NCBI GenBank assembly: GCA_021608145.1
Contig: JAKIHM010000002.1
Location: 124,001-188,000 of the forward strand
DNA length: 64,000 nucleotides
Reading direction: 5' to 3'
Source of the DNA: Thermovorax subterraneus
GTDB taxonomy: Bacteria > Bacillota > Thermosediminibacteria > Thermosediminibacterales > Thermosediminibacteraceae
Under the pieces are notes generated by a model. The model was not told where the DNA came from and searched no databases. It worked only from the letters and a program-made list of their open reading frames with translations. Within the stretch, counting starts at the first letter, position 1. Every line of letters begins with the position of its first letter. Position numbers and translations under genes: made by a program. This document shows, piece after piece, positions 28,003 through 35,750 of this stretch.

Positions 28003-28966
28003 ACAAAAACGTGCTGACCTCTTCGTAGGATATGCCAGGATGCAGGGCGAGATTCAGGCCTCCGGACAACGTCCTAGAAGTATTTTCAATGAGCGAATCT
28101 ATTTCCTTTGGAGTTACCACAAGTTCGCCTACAAAAGGATACAGGACCTCTCTTATCAACTGATATTTTTCTTCCATATTCAAGGTTTTCAACATCTTGT
28201 AAAACTCGGAACCCGGCTTGGCCTGACGCTCAAATTCCGAAATCATCATATCCAATGCATCGCTTGCTACCGTAGCTGCATCAACTACGGTCGGAACTCC
28301 TATGGCTATTACCGGCACCCCTATGCTTTCCATGCTGATTCCCATGCGCCTATTGCCTACCCCTGAACCCGGCTGGATGCCAGAATCGGAAATCTGAATG
28401 GTCGTACTAATTCTTTCAAGACTTCTTGCAGCCAAAGCATCTATGACTATCACGAGGTCTGGTTTTATCCTTTCCACCACGCCTTTTATTATCTCTCCCG
28501 TTTCTATCCCGGTTATGCCCAGCACTCCCGGTGCTAAGGCGCAAACTGGCCTTATACCTCTTTTTGTGTTAAATTTTTCCGGCATAAACTCTAACAGGTG
28601 TTTGGTAACCAGCAACTTTTCAACCACCTTGGGGCCGAGCGAATCTGGAGTGACGTTCCAGTTGCCCAAACCTATCACAAGTACAATGGAGTCCACCGGT
28701 AAATCTATCATGGCTTTTAATTCTTCTGCCAAATTTTTGCTCACTTCTTCAGTCAATTCCGGGTCTTTTTCCCTGAGCCGGGGCACCTCTAGAGTGACGT
28801 AATAACCTTTAGGCTTTCCCAAAGCCTTTTCCCCTTCTTCATTTACAATCCTTACTCTACTTATTGTGATTTCCTGTGATTTTTCCGTTTCCACAATGAC
28901 ACCCGGGATTTTCTCCTTTCCGGTCATCTCCCGGGCTTCTATAGCCAGGTCAGTTCTTATGTTTAT
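28001..28966 (-). CDS. gpr: Germination protease GPR (probable ATA start)
   Basis: Aspartic-type protease that degrades small acid-soluble spore proteins during germination. Typical sequence is seen at VIGLGNWNVTPDSLGPKVVE, CALAPGVLGITGIETGEI and DALAARSLERISTTIQ. The first in-frame ATG (28927) would remove the conserved N-terminus NIRTDLAIEARE, which is encoded in frame just upstream. No ATG, GTG or TTG lies in frame between that and the TAG at 28979. GGGGGG sits exactly 7 nt before an ATA at 28966, which would yield MNIRTDLAIEARE, the normal Gpr start. A 2-base loss from an original ATG at 28973 is an alternative. Confidence 0.88.
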   Translation of the reverse strand: MNIRTDLAIEAREMTGKEKIPGVIVETEKSQEITISRVRIVNEEGEKALGKPKGYYVTLEVPRLREKDPELTEEVSKNLAEELKAMIDLPVDSIVLVIGLGNWNVTPDSLGPKVVEKLLVTKHLLEFMPEKFNTKRGIRPVCALAPGVLGITGIETGEIIKGVVERIKPDLVIVIDALAARSLERISTTIQISDSGIQPGSGVGNRRMGISMESIGVPVIAIGVPTVVDAATVASDALDMMISEFERQAKPGSEFYKMLKTLNMEEKYQLIREVLYPFVGELVVTPKEIDSLIENTSRTLSGGLNLALHPGISYEEVSTFL

Positions 28967-28978
28967 ATTCCATCCCCC

Positions 28979-29305
28979 CTACCTCAGTTCGGTGGGTACG
29001 AAGGCGTCTACTATCCCTATAACAAGCGATGCCAAAAGCGCACCCCACCATGTGACCCTCATCGCCGGCACCAGGAACTGGGCAAAGTAAATAACCACCG
29101 CAGCTGTGATAAAGCCCACGATGCCTCGATTTTGAGGAGAAATCTTTTCTCCCAGCAAACTTTCAACGATAAAGCCCAGTATAGCTATAACAATGGCCGC
29201 GATCAGGGCTCCCGTAAAACCTGCTACCTGAAATCCGGGTATCAAAAAACTAACCAGCATCAAAACCAACGCCGACACGATAAACCTGATTATCATTCCC
29301 ACCAT
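28979..29305 (-). CDS. Phage holin 4 superfamily (YvlD-like) membrane protein
   Basis: 108 residues with four hydrophobic segments, e.g. FIVSALVLMLVSFLIPGF, ALIAAIVIAILGFIVESLLG and IVGFITAAVVIYFAQFLVP. This is the PF04020 (YvlD) pattern: chromosomal proteins of unknown function, no evidence of phage. Start ATG 29305 has GGAGGGG 6 nt upstream; a further ATG at 29320 would sit inside that site. Its stop TAG lies immediately before gpr in the same frame. Confidence 0.85.
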   Translation of the reverse strand: MVGMIIRFIVSALVLMLVSFLIPGFQVAGFTGALIAAIVIAILGFIVESLLGEKISPQNRGIVGFITAAVVIYFAQFLVPAMRVTWWGALLASLVIGIVDAFVPTELR

Positions 29306-29372
29306 GTCTTTCCCCTCCATATTTTTTAGATTGCTCTTTTATAGCATTCCTCCAGATTTTCATAATATACAG

Positions 29373-29401
29373 TTGCATTTTAATGGACGAAATGATAAAA
29401 T
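29373..29401 (+). promoter_or_regulatory. rpsT promoter
   Basis: TTGCAT, 17-nt spacer, TAAAAT with a preceding TGA (extended -10). It lies 31 bp before the rpsT start and is the only clear sigma-A promoter on the plus strand in this region. Confidence 0.8.
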
Positions 29402-29431
29402 AGGTTTAGTGTTTTTAAGGGGGTGAGAAGC

Positions 29432-29704
29432 TTGCCAAATACAGCATCTGCAAAAAAGAAGCTGCGTCAGGCTAAAAAGAGGACACTCCGCAACCGACTC
29501 GTCAAAGCCAAAGTAAAGGCAGCCATCAAAAAATTCAACGAAGCTCTGCAATCTCAAGATGCCGAAACCATTAAGACCGCCCTCATAGGTGCCGTAAAAG
29601 CTCTTGACAAAGCCGCAGCAAAAGGTGTTATCCATAAAAACACGGCAGCCCGCAAAAAATCCAGATTATACAAAAAGCTGAAACAGCTCAGCATCGCCGT
29701 TTAA
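29432..29704 (+). CDS. rpsT: 30S ribosomal protein S20
   Basis: The 90-residue basic protein begins PNTASAKKKLRQAKKRTLRN, the S20 pattern, and ends with a Lys/Arg-rich helix. The TTG at 29432 is chosen as the start because AAGGGGG lies 8 nt upstream and family members begin MPN; the GTG at 29423 overlaps that site. It is transcribed opposite to its neighbours gpr and holA, as rpsT often is. Confidence 0.96.
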   Translation: MPNTASAKKKLRQAKKRTLRNRLVKAKVKAAIKKFNEALQSQDAETIKTALIGAVKALDKAAAKGVIHKNTAARKKSRLYKKLKQLSIAV

Positions 29705-29706
29705 TT

Positions 29707-29740
29707 AAACGCGTAAGCTTAGGCCTTACGCGTTTTTATT
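29707..29740. terminator. Bidirectional terminator between rpsT and holA
   Basis: Stem AAACGCGTAAG / CTTACGCGTTT with T runs on both sides (TTTTATTTT on plus; AATTAA on minus). It serves the convergent rpsT and holA genes. Confidence 0.85.
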
Positions 29741-29746
29741 TTAAAT

Positions 29747-30724
29747 TCAATTTTTCGTCACCCGGGATATTTTCAAAATCAGCATTTCAAGTCCCTTTTT
29801 TTCTTCTATTCGGCCTCTTTTCAGATCCAAATCGAATTTTTGGCACAGCGACAATATTTCCTTAATCTGCTGAACCTTAAAATTTTTTGCCTGCAATATC
29901 ATCTTTTTTAAGGCGTAAGGATGGAGATTTAAATCTTTCTGCAGCTCGTTAAAGGTCCTCCCTTCATTCACTTTTACTGCAAAAAGGTTCATGAAGTACT
30001 TTGATATCATGAAGAGTATGACCAGCGATTTTTCCCCGGCATATATGAGGTCGTTCAAGATATTAATAGCATGGGAAACTTTCCCCTCGGCTATTGAATC
30101 TATTAAGCCGAAAATGTTCGCTTCTGTCGACCTGGACATAATACGCTCCAGGTCCTTTTTTTCAATCTTGTTTTTTTCATGGACATAGGAAGCGGCCTTT
30201 TTTATTTCCCCGTCCACGTGGTAAAGGTCAGAGGTAAACTGCGCCATGAAAAAAGCAGCAGAAGGTTCTATGGATTTTCCGTACTTTAAAGAACGGGACT
30301 CAATCCAGCGAACCTTATCTTTAAAGCTCAAGGGAGCAAATTCCTTAACAAATCCTTTTTGCTGAATGACTTTGAATATTTTTTTCCTCCGGTCGACTTT
30401 TTCGGCCGAAAAAATGAGGCACAGGTATGGGGGAATATTTTCTAGAAATTCTATAAAGCGGTTCTCCGAACTTTCACTCTTTGCCGCGTTTTTTCTTCCT
30501 TCTTCGAGAAATGCGGCATTATAAACCGCCACAACCCTCTTTTCGGAAAGCATTGGCACTACCCTCGACACATTTACAATATCATCGTAAGTGATTTCTT
30601 CCCCATCAAGCCTCTGAAAATCCATCGCCTCATACGCCTCAGGAACATATTTATTTTTTATCTTTTCGATAGCTTCCATAATAAGCAATTTTTCCTGACC
30701 GTAAAACAAGTAAAGTTCGCCCAT
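29747..30724 (-). CDS. holA: DNA polymerase III delta subunit
   Basis: Clamp-loader delta subunit (YqeN in Bacillus). It has 325 residues from ATG 30724 (GAGG 8 nt upstream), beginning MGELYLFYGQEKLLIMEAIE. It includes VDRRKKIFKVIQQKGFVKEF and FGLIDSIAEGKVSHAINIL, which are typical of HolA. In Bacillus it lies directly after comEC; here a TIM-barrel gene is inserted between them. Confidence 0.92.
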   Translation of the reverse strand: MGELYLFYGQEKLLIMEAIEKIKNKYVPEAYEAMDFQRLDGEEITYDDIVNVSRVVPMLSEKRVVAVYNAAFLEEGRKNAAKSESSENRFIEFLENIPPYLCLIFSAEKVDRRKKIFKVIQQKGFVKEFAPLSFKDKVRWIESRSLKYGKSIEPSAAFFMAQFTSDLYHVDGEIKKAASYVHEKNKIEKKDLERIMSRSTEANIFGLIDSIAEGKVSHAINILNDLIYAGEKSLVILFMISKYFMNLFAVKVNEGRTFNELQKDLNLHPYALKKMILQAKNFKVQQIKEILSLCQKFDLDLKRGRIEEKKGLEMLILKISRVTKN

Positions 30725-30846
30725 CCCTGATTCCTCTTTTTTTGAGAAATAATTTCGCAATATATTTTAGCATCTTTCTATACGGTTTAAAAGCCTGTAC
30801 TCTCTATTGAGTGAACGCTTGAGCGCAAAGTTTATGATCATTTCAC

Positions 30847-31638
30847 CTAAAAAAACTTTTTTACCGCTTTAAGAGCACGACCAAGGTATTCTTCCGGAGA
30901 TTCTCGGCGTATTTTTTCTATATCGCCATCCCACGGCGCAAAACATTCCAACGTAAGCGGCCCGCCGAAACCTGCCATATTCAAACGAAGCCTTAAGCCT
31001 TCCCAATTGATTCTGCCTTCACCCGGCACCAGGTGCTGGTCTTCCTTCCCATCGTTATCGTGGAGGTGTAGCGCCAAAAGCCGGCCGGCGTACTTTTTAA
31101 GCATCGAAAACCCACCGGATACTAAAAAGTCATGACCGCTGTCATAACAAAATCCAAGATTCTCTGAGTATATATTGCAAAAAACGTATTCAAGGTAATC
31201 GGGCCTTTCTACGTTTTCAAGCGCGAGTCTTACCCCAAGCCGGGAAGCCTCGTCCAAAAGCCTCAAGAGCCTTTGAATTCCGGTGTTTCCTGCAGGAAAT
31301 TGTGGTAAATGTCCTTCCGAAGGATGAATGACTAGAATGGGTATCTCGCAAAGAGCACAAGTCCTTATGCAATCTAAAAGCACATTTTCATAGGCTTCTC
31401 CGTTCATTCCATCGTCCCAAAGATAATTGGCATATTGGTAAGGTGCATGGGCATTTGCTATTTCAAGTCCATACTTACGTGCTATATCCGGATGCTTTGT
31501 CTTTTCTCCATCGGTATCGTAAAATTCGTCGCCCCACCACAGCATTACGCAGTCGAAACCGGCCTCAGATATGAGACGCAACCGAGTATCGATGGGAAGC
31601 TGGTATCCGAACCATGCAAATATGCCGTATTGCGCCAT
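30847..31638 (-). CDS. Sugar phosphate isomerase/epimerase-like TIM barrel
   Basis: AP-endonuclease family 2 (xylose-isomerase-like) barrel of 263 residues. Probable metal ligands are seen in VRLALENVERPD, GFCYDSGHDFL, LLALHLHDNDGKEDQHLVPG and GPLTLECF. Substrate is unknown; relatives act on sugars, inosose or hydroxypyruvate. ATG start with GAGGAG upstream, 14 bp after comEC and followed by holA on the same strand. It interrupts the usual comEC-holA pairing. Confidence 0.85.
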   Translation of the reverse strand: MAQYGIFAWFGYQLPIDTRLRLISEAGFDCVMLWWGDEFYDTDGEKTKHPDIARKYGLEIANAHAPYQYANYLWDDGMNGEAYENVLLDCIRTCALCEIPILVIHPSEGHLPQFPAGNTGIQRLLRLLDEASRLGVRLALENVERPDYLEYVFCNIYSENLGFCYDSGHDFLVSGGFSMLKKYAGRLLALHLHDNDGKEDQHLVPGEGRINWEGLRLRLNMAGFGGPLTLECFAPWDGDIEKIRRESPEEYLGRALKAVKKFF

Positions 31639-31651
31639 GCTATCTCCTCAC

Positions 31652-33979
31652 TTAATATTTGTTAAATTGCTTTTGCTGGGTATAAATCCTAACGTTATTT
31701 CCCTTAATTTTAAAGTTGACGGCTCCGTGAATGTCTGTTCTAAAAACTTTAACTTTATTTTCTTCTAAAAGTTTTAAAACTCTGGATGATGGATGTCCGA
31801 AACTATTATTTTCCCCGACCGAAATTACCGCAATTTTAGGGTCTACTTTTTTTAAAAATTCTTCAGAAGTGGAAGTAGCACTCCCATGGTGAGCAATTTT
31901 TAACACGTCCGATCTTATATCGCACTCGTCAATCAAATCCTTTTCTCCTTCAAAGCTCAGGTCTCCCGTAAAAAGAAAACTCAGTCCTTTATACATCATT
32001 TTCAGAACTACCGAATTGTCGTTATCGTCATCAAAAAGGTGATGCTTTGCCGGGTTTAAAACATAAAACGCCGCTTCACCTATTTGGAAAGTATCTCCCC
32101 TCGAAGCCGCAAATACCGGTATTTTTCTTCTATTTGCAACCTCTACCATCTTATGGTAAATCTCCGAACCATCCGCATGGCCGACTATCACAGCTTTTAC
32201 ATCCATTTCTTCAATTATAGATAATAATCCTCCTGCGTGATCTGAATCAAAGTGGGTAAAAACCACCGCATCCAGTTTTCGAACCCCTTTATTATAAAGA
32301 TAAGGCAAAACCACGTCCTTTCCTATATCAAAACTGCCCTTATAGTAAAGGGGCATTCCTCCTCCGTCTATAAGCATCGTTTTGCCATCTTCCGTTTTTA
32401 TGAAAATGCAGTCTCCCTGGCCGACGTCCAAAAAAGTCACTTCAAATCCTGGACTTGTCGAAATCAGACTTGCTAATACAATTAACAAGCAAAGGCCTAC
32501 AACAGCAAATTTATACCTTTTTTTAATCCTTAAGGCTTCCACCGGTGCAAAAACTGCGTAAAGCAAAGGAAAATAGGCTAAACCTGCAAGAGGTCCCAAA
32601 GAAGGGACTGAAAAAGTGGCATAAGGCAGCTTTGATGCAAAAGTCGTTATCCAATCCATCAAAAAGACCAGCGCTCCGGTAACTTTTACAATCGGCACAG
32701 CAAAGAACGGGATAAAATTGACAAGGCCTCCCAAAAATCCTCCAATAAGTGCTGCACCTGCCAATGGAACTATAATGAAGTTCAGTAAAAAGCCTGCCAG
32801 GGATATTTTGTGAAAATAATACGCAAGGAATGGGAAAAGCGGCAATTGTGCTGATACTAGGACTGCCAGGGAGTCGCGGAAAAAGGCAGGAACTTTATAA
32901 AAAAATCGCTGTACTGGCTTAAAAAATAGCACTATACCAGCAGTAGCAGCAAAGGAAAGCTGAAAGCTGGCTGAGAAAAGATTAAAGCTGTTTATCAAAA
33001 GTAGTAGAAAACCTGCAAAGCCCAGGCTATTTAGCGGATCGCTTTTCCTTCCAATCAGCCTTCCAAGCATCACCACTTCCAGCATTATGGCAGCCCTCAA
33101 AACCGGCGGTGCCATTCCAGCCATCAGCGAATAAAACAAGACGGCTACGCTGCCAACGATGAAACCCGTCCTCCGGGAAAGCTTTAAAAATTTCAAAATC
33201 CATTCTACTGCGGCGTAAACTATGCCGATGTTTAACCCTGAAGCTGTGAGAACATGGAGGACACCCCCGTCGCCGAAAGCTTCCAAAGCATCGCCTGGGA
33301 TATCACCTTTAAGCCCCAGCACTATCCCTGAAAGCAGGGATGCCAGCCTAGTTGGGAGCACCCGGCGATATAAATTTTGTATTCTTTCCCTGAAATTTAA
33401 TGCGGATTCTACCAGCAGGTTTACGTTACCCTTACCCAAATACTTCATTTCCCGGGAAAACATGGTCGCTGTTATGCCTTTTTGCGAAAGGTACGCCCTG
33501 TAGTCGAACCCGCCGGGATTATCGTAATTTCGCGGCAGCCTGAGATTCCCGGAAAATTCCGCCACATCACCGTAATTCAACAGCTCCATTGAATCTTTAC
33601 GAGGAATTGTAACTCGAATTTTGCCTGGAGTTTTAACGCATCTTTCGTCTTGCAAAATATATAACGTCCTGACTTCATAAGTTACTTTTGTATCTTCTAC
33701 TTCTGGTGGCGTTACCACAGTGCCTATTATGGTCCTATAGCTTCCCGCATAATCTGCAATGGTGCCTTCCATCCTGGCGGAGTAGAAAATATGGTATAAA
33801 GCCCCTAGAGCAAATATTATAATTCCAAGGAGAACCGTTTTCCGTAAGTCTCTTACAACAAAATAAAGACTAAATCCGGATATAAGCAAGATTATAAAAG
33901 GCCATAAAGTTCTTATGTATTCTCCAGCAGCGATTCCCGATGCAAAAAATAAAAAGGTAAATAAAAAGGGGCGGTACAT
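31652..33979 (-). CDS. comEC: DNA internalization protein ComEC/Rec2
   Basis: Channel for single-stranded DNA uptake. The 775-residue protein has N-terminal membrane helices and a DUF4131 region, then the Competence domain (about 200-480, GDGGVLHVLTASGLNIGIVY). The C-terminal metallo-beta-lactamase domain (about 515-770) shows FLDVGQGDCIFIK, VFTHFDSDHAGGL, KIAHHGSATSTS and ISVGENNSFGHPS. It is complete in length. The ATG lacks an obvious ribosome-binding site. No comEA or comEB lies in this window. Confidence 0.95.
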   Translation of the reverse strand: MYRPFLFTFLFFASGIAAGEYIRTLWPFIILLISGFSLYFVVRDLRKTVLLGIIIFALGALYHIFYSARMEGTIADYAGSYRTIIGTVVTPPEVEDTKVTYEVRTLYILQDERCVKTPGKIRVTIPRKDSMELLNYGDVAEFSGNLRLPRNYDNPGGFDYRAYLSQKGITATMFSREMKYLGKGNVNLLVESALNFRERIQNLYRRVLPTRLASLLSGIVLGLKGDIPGDALEAFGDGGVLHVLTASGLNIGIVYAAVEWILKFLKLSRRTGFIVGSVAVLFYSLMAGMAPPVLRAAIMLEVVMLGRLIGRKSDPLNSLGFAGFLLLLINSFNLFSASFQLSFAATAGIVLFFKPVQRFFYKVPAFFRDSLAVLVSAQLPLFPFLAYYFHKISLAGFLLNFIIVPLAGAALIGGFLGGLVNFIPFFAVPIVKVTGALVFLMDWITTFASKLPYATFSVPSLGPLAGLAYFPLLYAVFAPVEALRIKKRYKFAVVGLCLLIVLASLISTSPGFEVTFLDVGQGDCIFIKTEDGKTMLIDGGGMPLYYKGSFDIGKDVVLPYLYNKGVRKLDAVVFTHFDSDHAGGLLSIIEEMDVKAVIVGHADGSEIYHKMVEVANRRKIPVFAASRGDTFQIGEAAFYVLNPAKHHLFDDDNDNSVVLKMMYKGLSFLFTGDLSFEGEKDLIDECDIRSDVLKIAHHGSATSTSEEFLKKVDPKIAVISVGENNSFGHPSSRVLKLLEENKVKVFRTDIHGAVNFKIKGNNVRIYTQQKQFNKY

Positions 33980-34048
33980 ATATTGCCATATCTAGTCATC
34001 TAAACTGTCCAAAATAGTCAACGTTTAGACGGCCGGGGTATTTTTTCT

Positions 34049-34093
34049 TACCGCCTTTCAATTCGTCCCACCCCAGCAGGCGGTATTTGGGAC
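34049..34093. repeat. Interleaved inverted repeats in front of comEC
   Basis: TACCGCCT (34049-34056) pairs with AGGCGGTA (34078-34085), while GTCCCA (34065-34070) pairs with TGGGAC (34088-34093). The two helices interleave and could form a pseudoknot-like RNA or mark a rearrangement border. A weaker inverted repeat TCTAAAC/GTTTAGA lies just before it (33999-34029). Confidence 0.45.
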
Positions 34094-34417
34094 GATGATA
34101 GCCCATTTTCTAAAAAAAAATTATGCCGATGTAATGTTAAGGGACAGCGCTCACATACAGGAGCTCGAAACAAAATGGAAGAACAAAAAAAGACAAAAAT
34201 ATATCAAATTAGCGGCCTTTCAAGTCATGCGGATCTTCAAGGATTGATAAATTGGGTAAAAAATATAAAAAATGGTGTCTCAAAGGAAATTTATATAACG
34301 CAAATTTATATAACGCACGGGGAAGCGGAAGCCTGCGAAAATTTTTAAAGGGAATTAGAAAAAATATCCAGCGCGAAAATAAGCATTCCCGAACTTTTTC
34401 AAGAAATAGAAATATAA
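34087..34417 (+). pseudogene. Remnant of a beta-CASP metallo-beta-lactamase RNase
   Basis: Two pieces of a beta-CASP protein are recognisable by translation. One frame gives KNYADVMLRDSAHIQELETK (about 34110-34170), the block after the MBL part. A different frame gives IYQISGLSSHADLQGLINWV, then a THGEAEACENF block and IPELFQEIEI to a stop at 34415-34417, which is the RNA-specificity (RMMBL) end. About 250 residues that should lie between them are missing. A TAA interrupts the second piece, and 15 bp (AATTTATATAACGCA) are tandemly duplicated in frame. No intact N-terminal MBL half is present upstream. It occupies the only gap above 300 bp between hydE and comEC. Confidence 0.75.
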
Positions 34418-34420
34418 GGC

Positions 34421-35479
34421 TTAAATTATTGCTGAATCTTTTTTATAGTGCCTGCTCTGCCCCTTCCCCTGCCCCACTTTTCTTCCCAGCGAAACAATGA
34501 TTGACTCAATGCATCCCCTGCACTTTGTCGCATCCTCATTTATGCAAATCTTGCCCGGATACAGCTCATACTTGAGCTTGTACTCAAGGCTATTGACGTT
34601 TGGCATTACAATATTTGCACCACTCTTTAGCCCTTTTTGTCTCCCAAAGGGGTCCAAGGTACCAAGTGCAGTTGTTGCCGGGATATTAGAATCCGGAATC
34701 AAAAGCCTCAAAATAGCAATGCTCTTGAGCGTCAAATCAACTGAACCTTCTTTTGCATCTTTTAATGGAGTTTGTGGATGAGGAATGAAAGGCCCAATGC
34801 CTATCATATCTGCATCCAATTCCTTTACTAGAATTATGTCCTGTGCCAAATCATCCAACGTCTGTCCTGGAAGGCCTATCAAGAAACCCGTCCCAAGTTC
34901 AAATCCAAGGTTTTTAATCCATTTAAGGCACTCTATCCTGTTTTCAAAGCTCATGCCGGGATGATACTTTCTATATAGCTTTTCATTTGAAGTTTCAAAC
35001 CTCATCAAAAACCTGTCCGCCCCGGCATCTTTAAACGCCTTGTACTCATCATACGACCTTTCACCAATCGAAAGTGTTATAGCAACGTCAGCTACCATTT
35101 TTATCTTTTTAATTATTGAACACAACATGTCTTTGGTGTAATACATGTCCTCGCCAGACTGCAGCACCACAGTGTGATACCCCATTTGGTATGCTCTTTT
35201 TGCAACTTCTACTATTTCATCTTCCTGCATTCTGTACCTTTGAGCATTCTGGTTACTGCGCCTCAGTCCACAGTAAAAACAATCGTTTTTGCAATAGCTC
35301 GAAAATTCTATAAGTCCTCTCAAAAAAACCTCGTCGCCAACATGCTCTTTCCTTACCCTATCTGCTGTTTTTAAAAGAAGATCTCTATCCTCGCCTTCTG
35401 CCATCAGCAAAAGCTTTATCTCATCCTTTACGAGATTTCTTTCATGATATGCCTTTTCTAAAATTTCTTTTACTTTCAT
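34421..35479 (-). CDS. hydE: [FeFe]-hydrogenase H-cluster maturase HydE
   Basis: Radical SAM enzyme of H-cluster assembly. The 352-residue protein has the cluster motif CKNDCFYCGLRRSN at about 63-76, and GYHTVVLQSGEDMYY follows. The barrel includes RFLMRFETSNEKLYRKYHPG. A C-terminal Cys set ATKCRGCIESII may hold the second cluster of HydE. Start ATG 35479 lies 9 nt after GGAG. Neither hydF, hydG nor hydrogenase genes are nearby. PylB-type relatives are less likely given the C-terminal cysteines. Confidence 0.9.
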   Translation of the reverse strand: MKVKEILEKAYHERNLVKDEIKLLLMAEGEDRDLLLKTADRVRKEHVGDEVFLRGLIEFSSYCKNDCFYCGLRRSNQNAQRYRMQEDEIVEVAKRAYQMGYHTVVLQSGEDMYYTKDMLCSIIKKIKMVADVAITLSIGERSYDEYKAFKDAGADRFLMRFETSNEKLYRKYHPGMSFENRIECLKWIKNLGFELGTGFLIGLPGQTLDDLAQDIILVKELDADMIGIGPFIPHPQTPLKDAKEGSVDLTLKSIAILRLLIPDSNIPATTALGTLDPFGRQKGLKSGANIVMPNVNSLEYKLKYELYPGKICINEDATKCRGCIESIIVSLGRKVGQGKGQSRHYKKDSAII

Positions 35480-35508
35480 TTCCAAACTCTCCTATCATTA
35501 TTGCATTT

Positions 35509-35528
35509 ATTTTAGTGATTTTTATCAC
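35509..35528 (-). promoter_or_regulatory. hydE promoter with CRP/FNR-like inverted repeat
   Basis: Perfect inverted repeat GTGAT-TTTT-ATCAC (35515-35528), whose core TGAT-N4-ATCA matches the FNR/CRP superfamily pattern. It abuts a -10-like TAAAAT (35514-35509, minus). No good -35 was found. The site's place near the -10 suggests repression, or activation of a different start. The regulator is unknown. Confidence 0.45.
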
Positions 35529-35633
35529 ATAATAATTGCTAATAGCTTCTTCCTCTCATAAATTGTGGGCATTCTCAAGCGGATGCACTCAGGGTTTACG
35601 CTGTTTCAGTTGATTTCCAAGTTTTATTCTTCG

Positions 35634-35710
35634 TACCATTATGGTAACATACAACGAAATGGTTGTAAATACAAAGGCAAGGGGTTCGCGTATCCCCTCA
35701 ATAAATTGAG
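35634..35710. repeat. Two inverted repeats upstream of the caspase-like gene
   Basis: TACCAT-T-ATGGTA (35634-35646) and CTCAAT-AA-ATTGAG (35697-35710) lie 105 and 41 bp before the gene at 35751. Either may be an operator. I could not define a matching -35/-10 pair; a TATAAA occurs near 35720. The rest of 35529-35750 shows nothing I recognise. Confidence 0.35.
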
Positions 35711-35750
35711 TGAATAGAATATAAAAAACAACTTTTTCGGAGGTGGTAAA

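Noticed and set aside
28979-29305. Possible phage holin and thus prophage remnant
   Set aside because: YvlD-like holin-4 superfamily proteins are common chromosomal genes; no other phage genes are near.
35697-35710. CTCAAT-AA-ATTGAG read as a transcription terminator
   Set aside because: Low GC, short stem and no T run; more likely an operator if anything.
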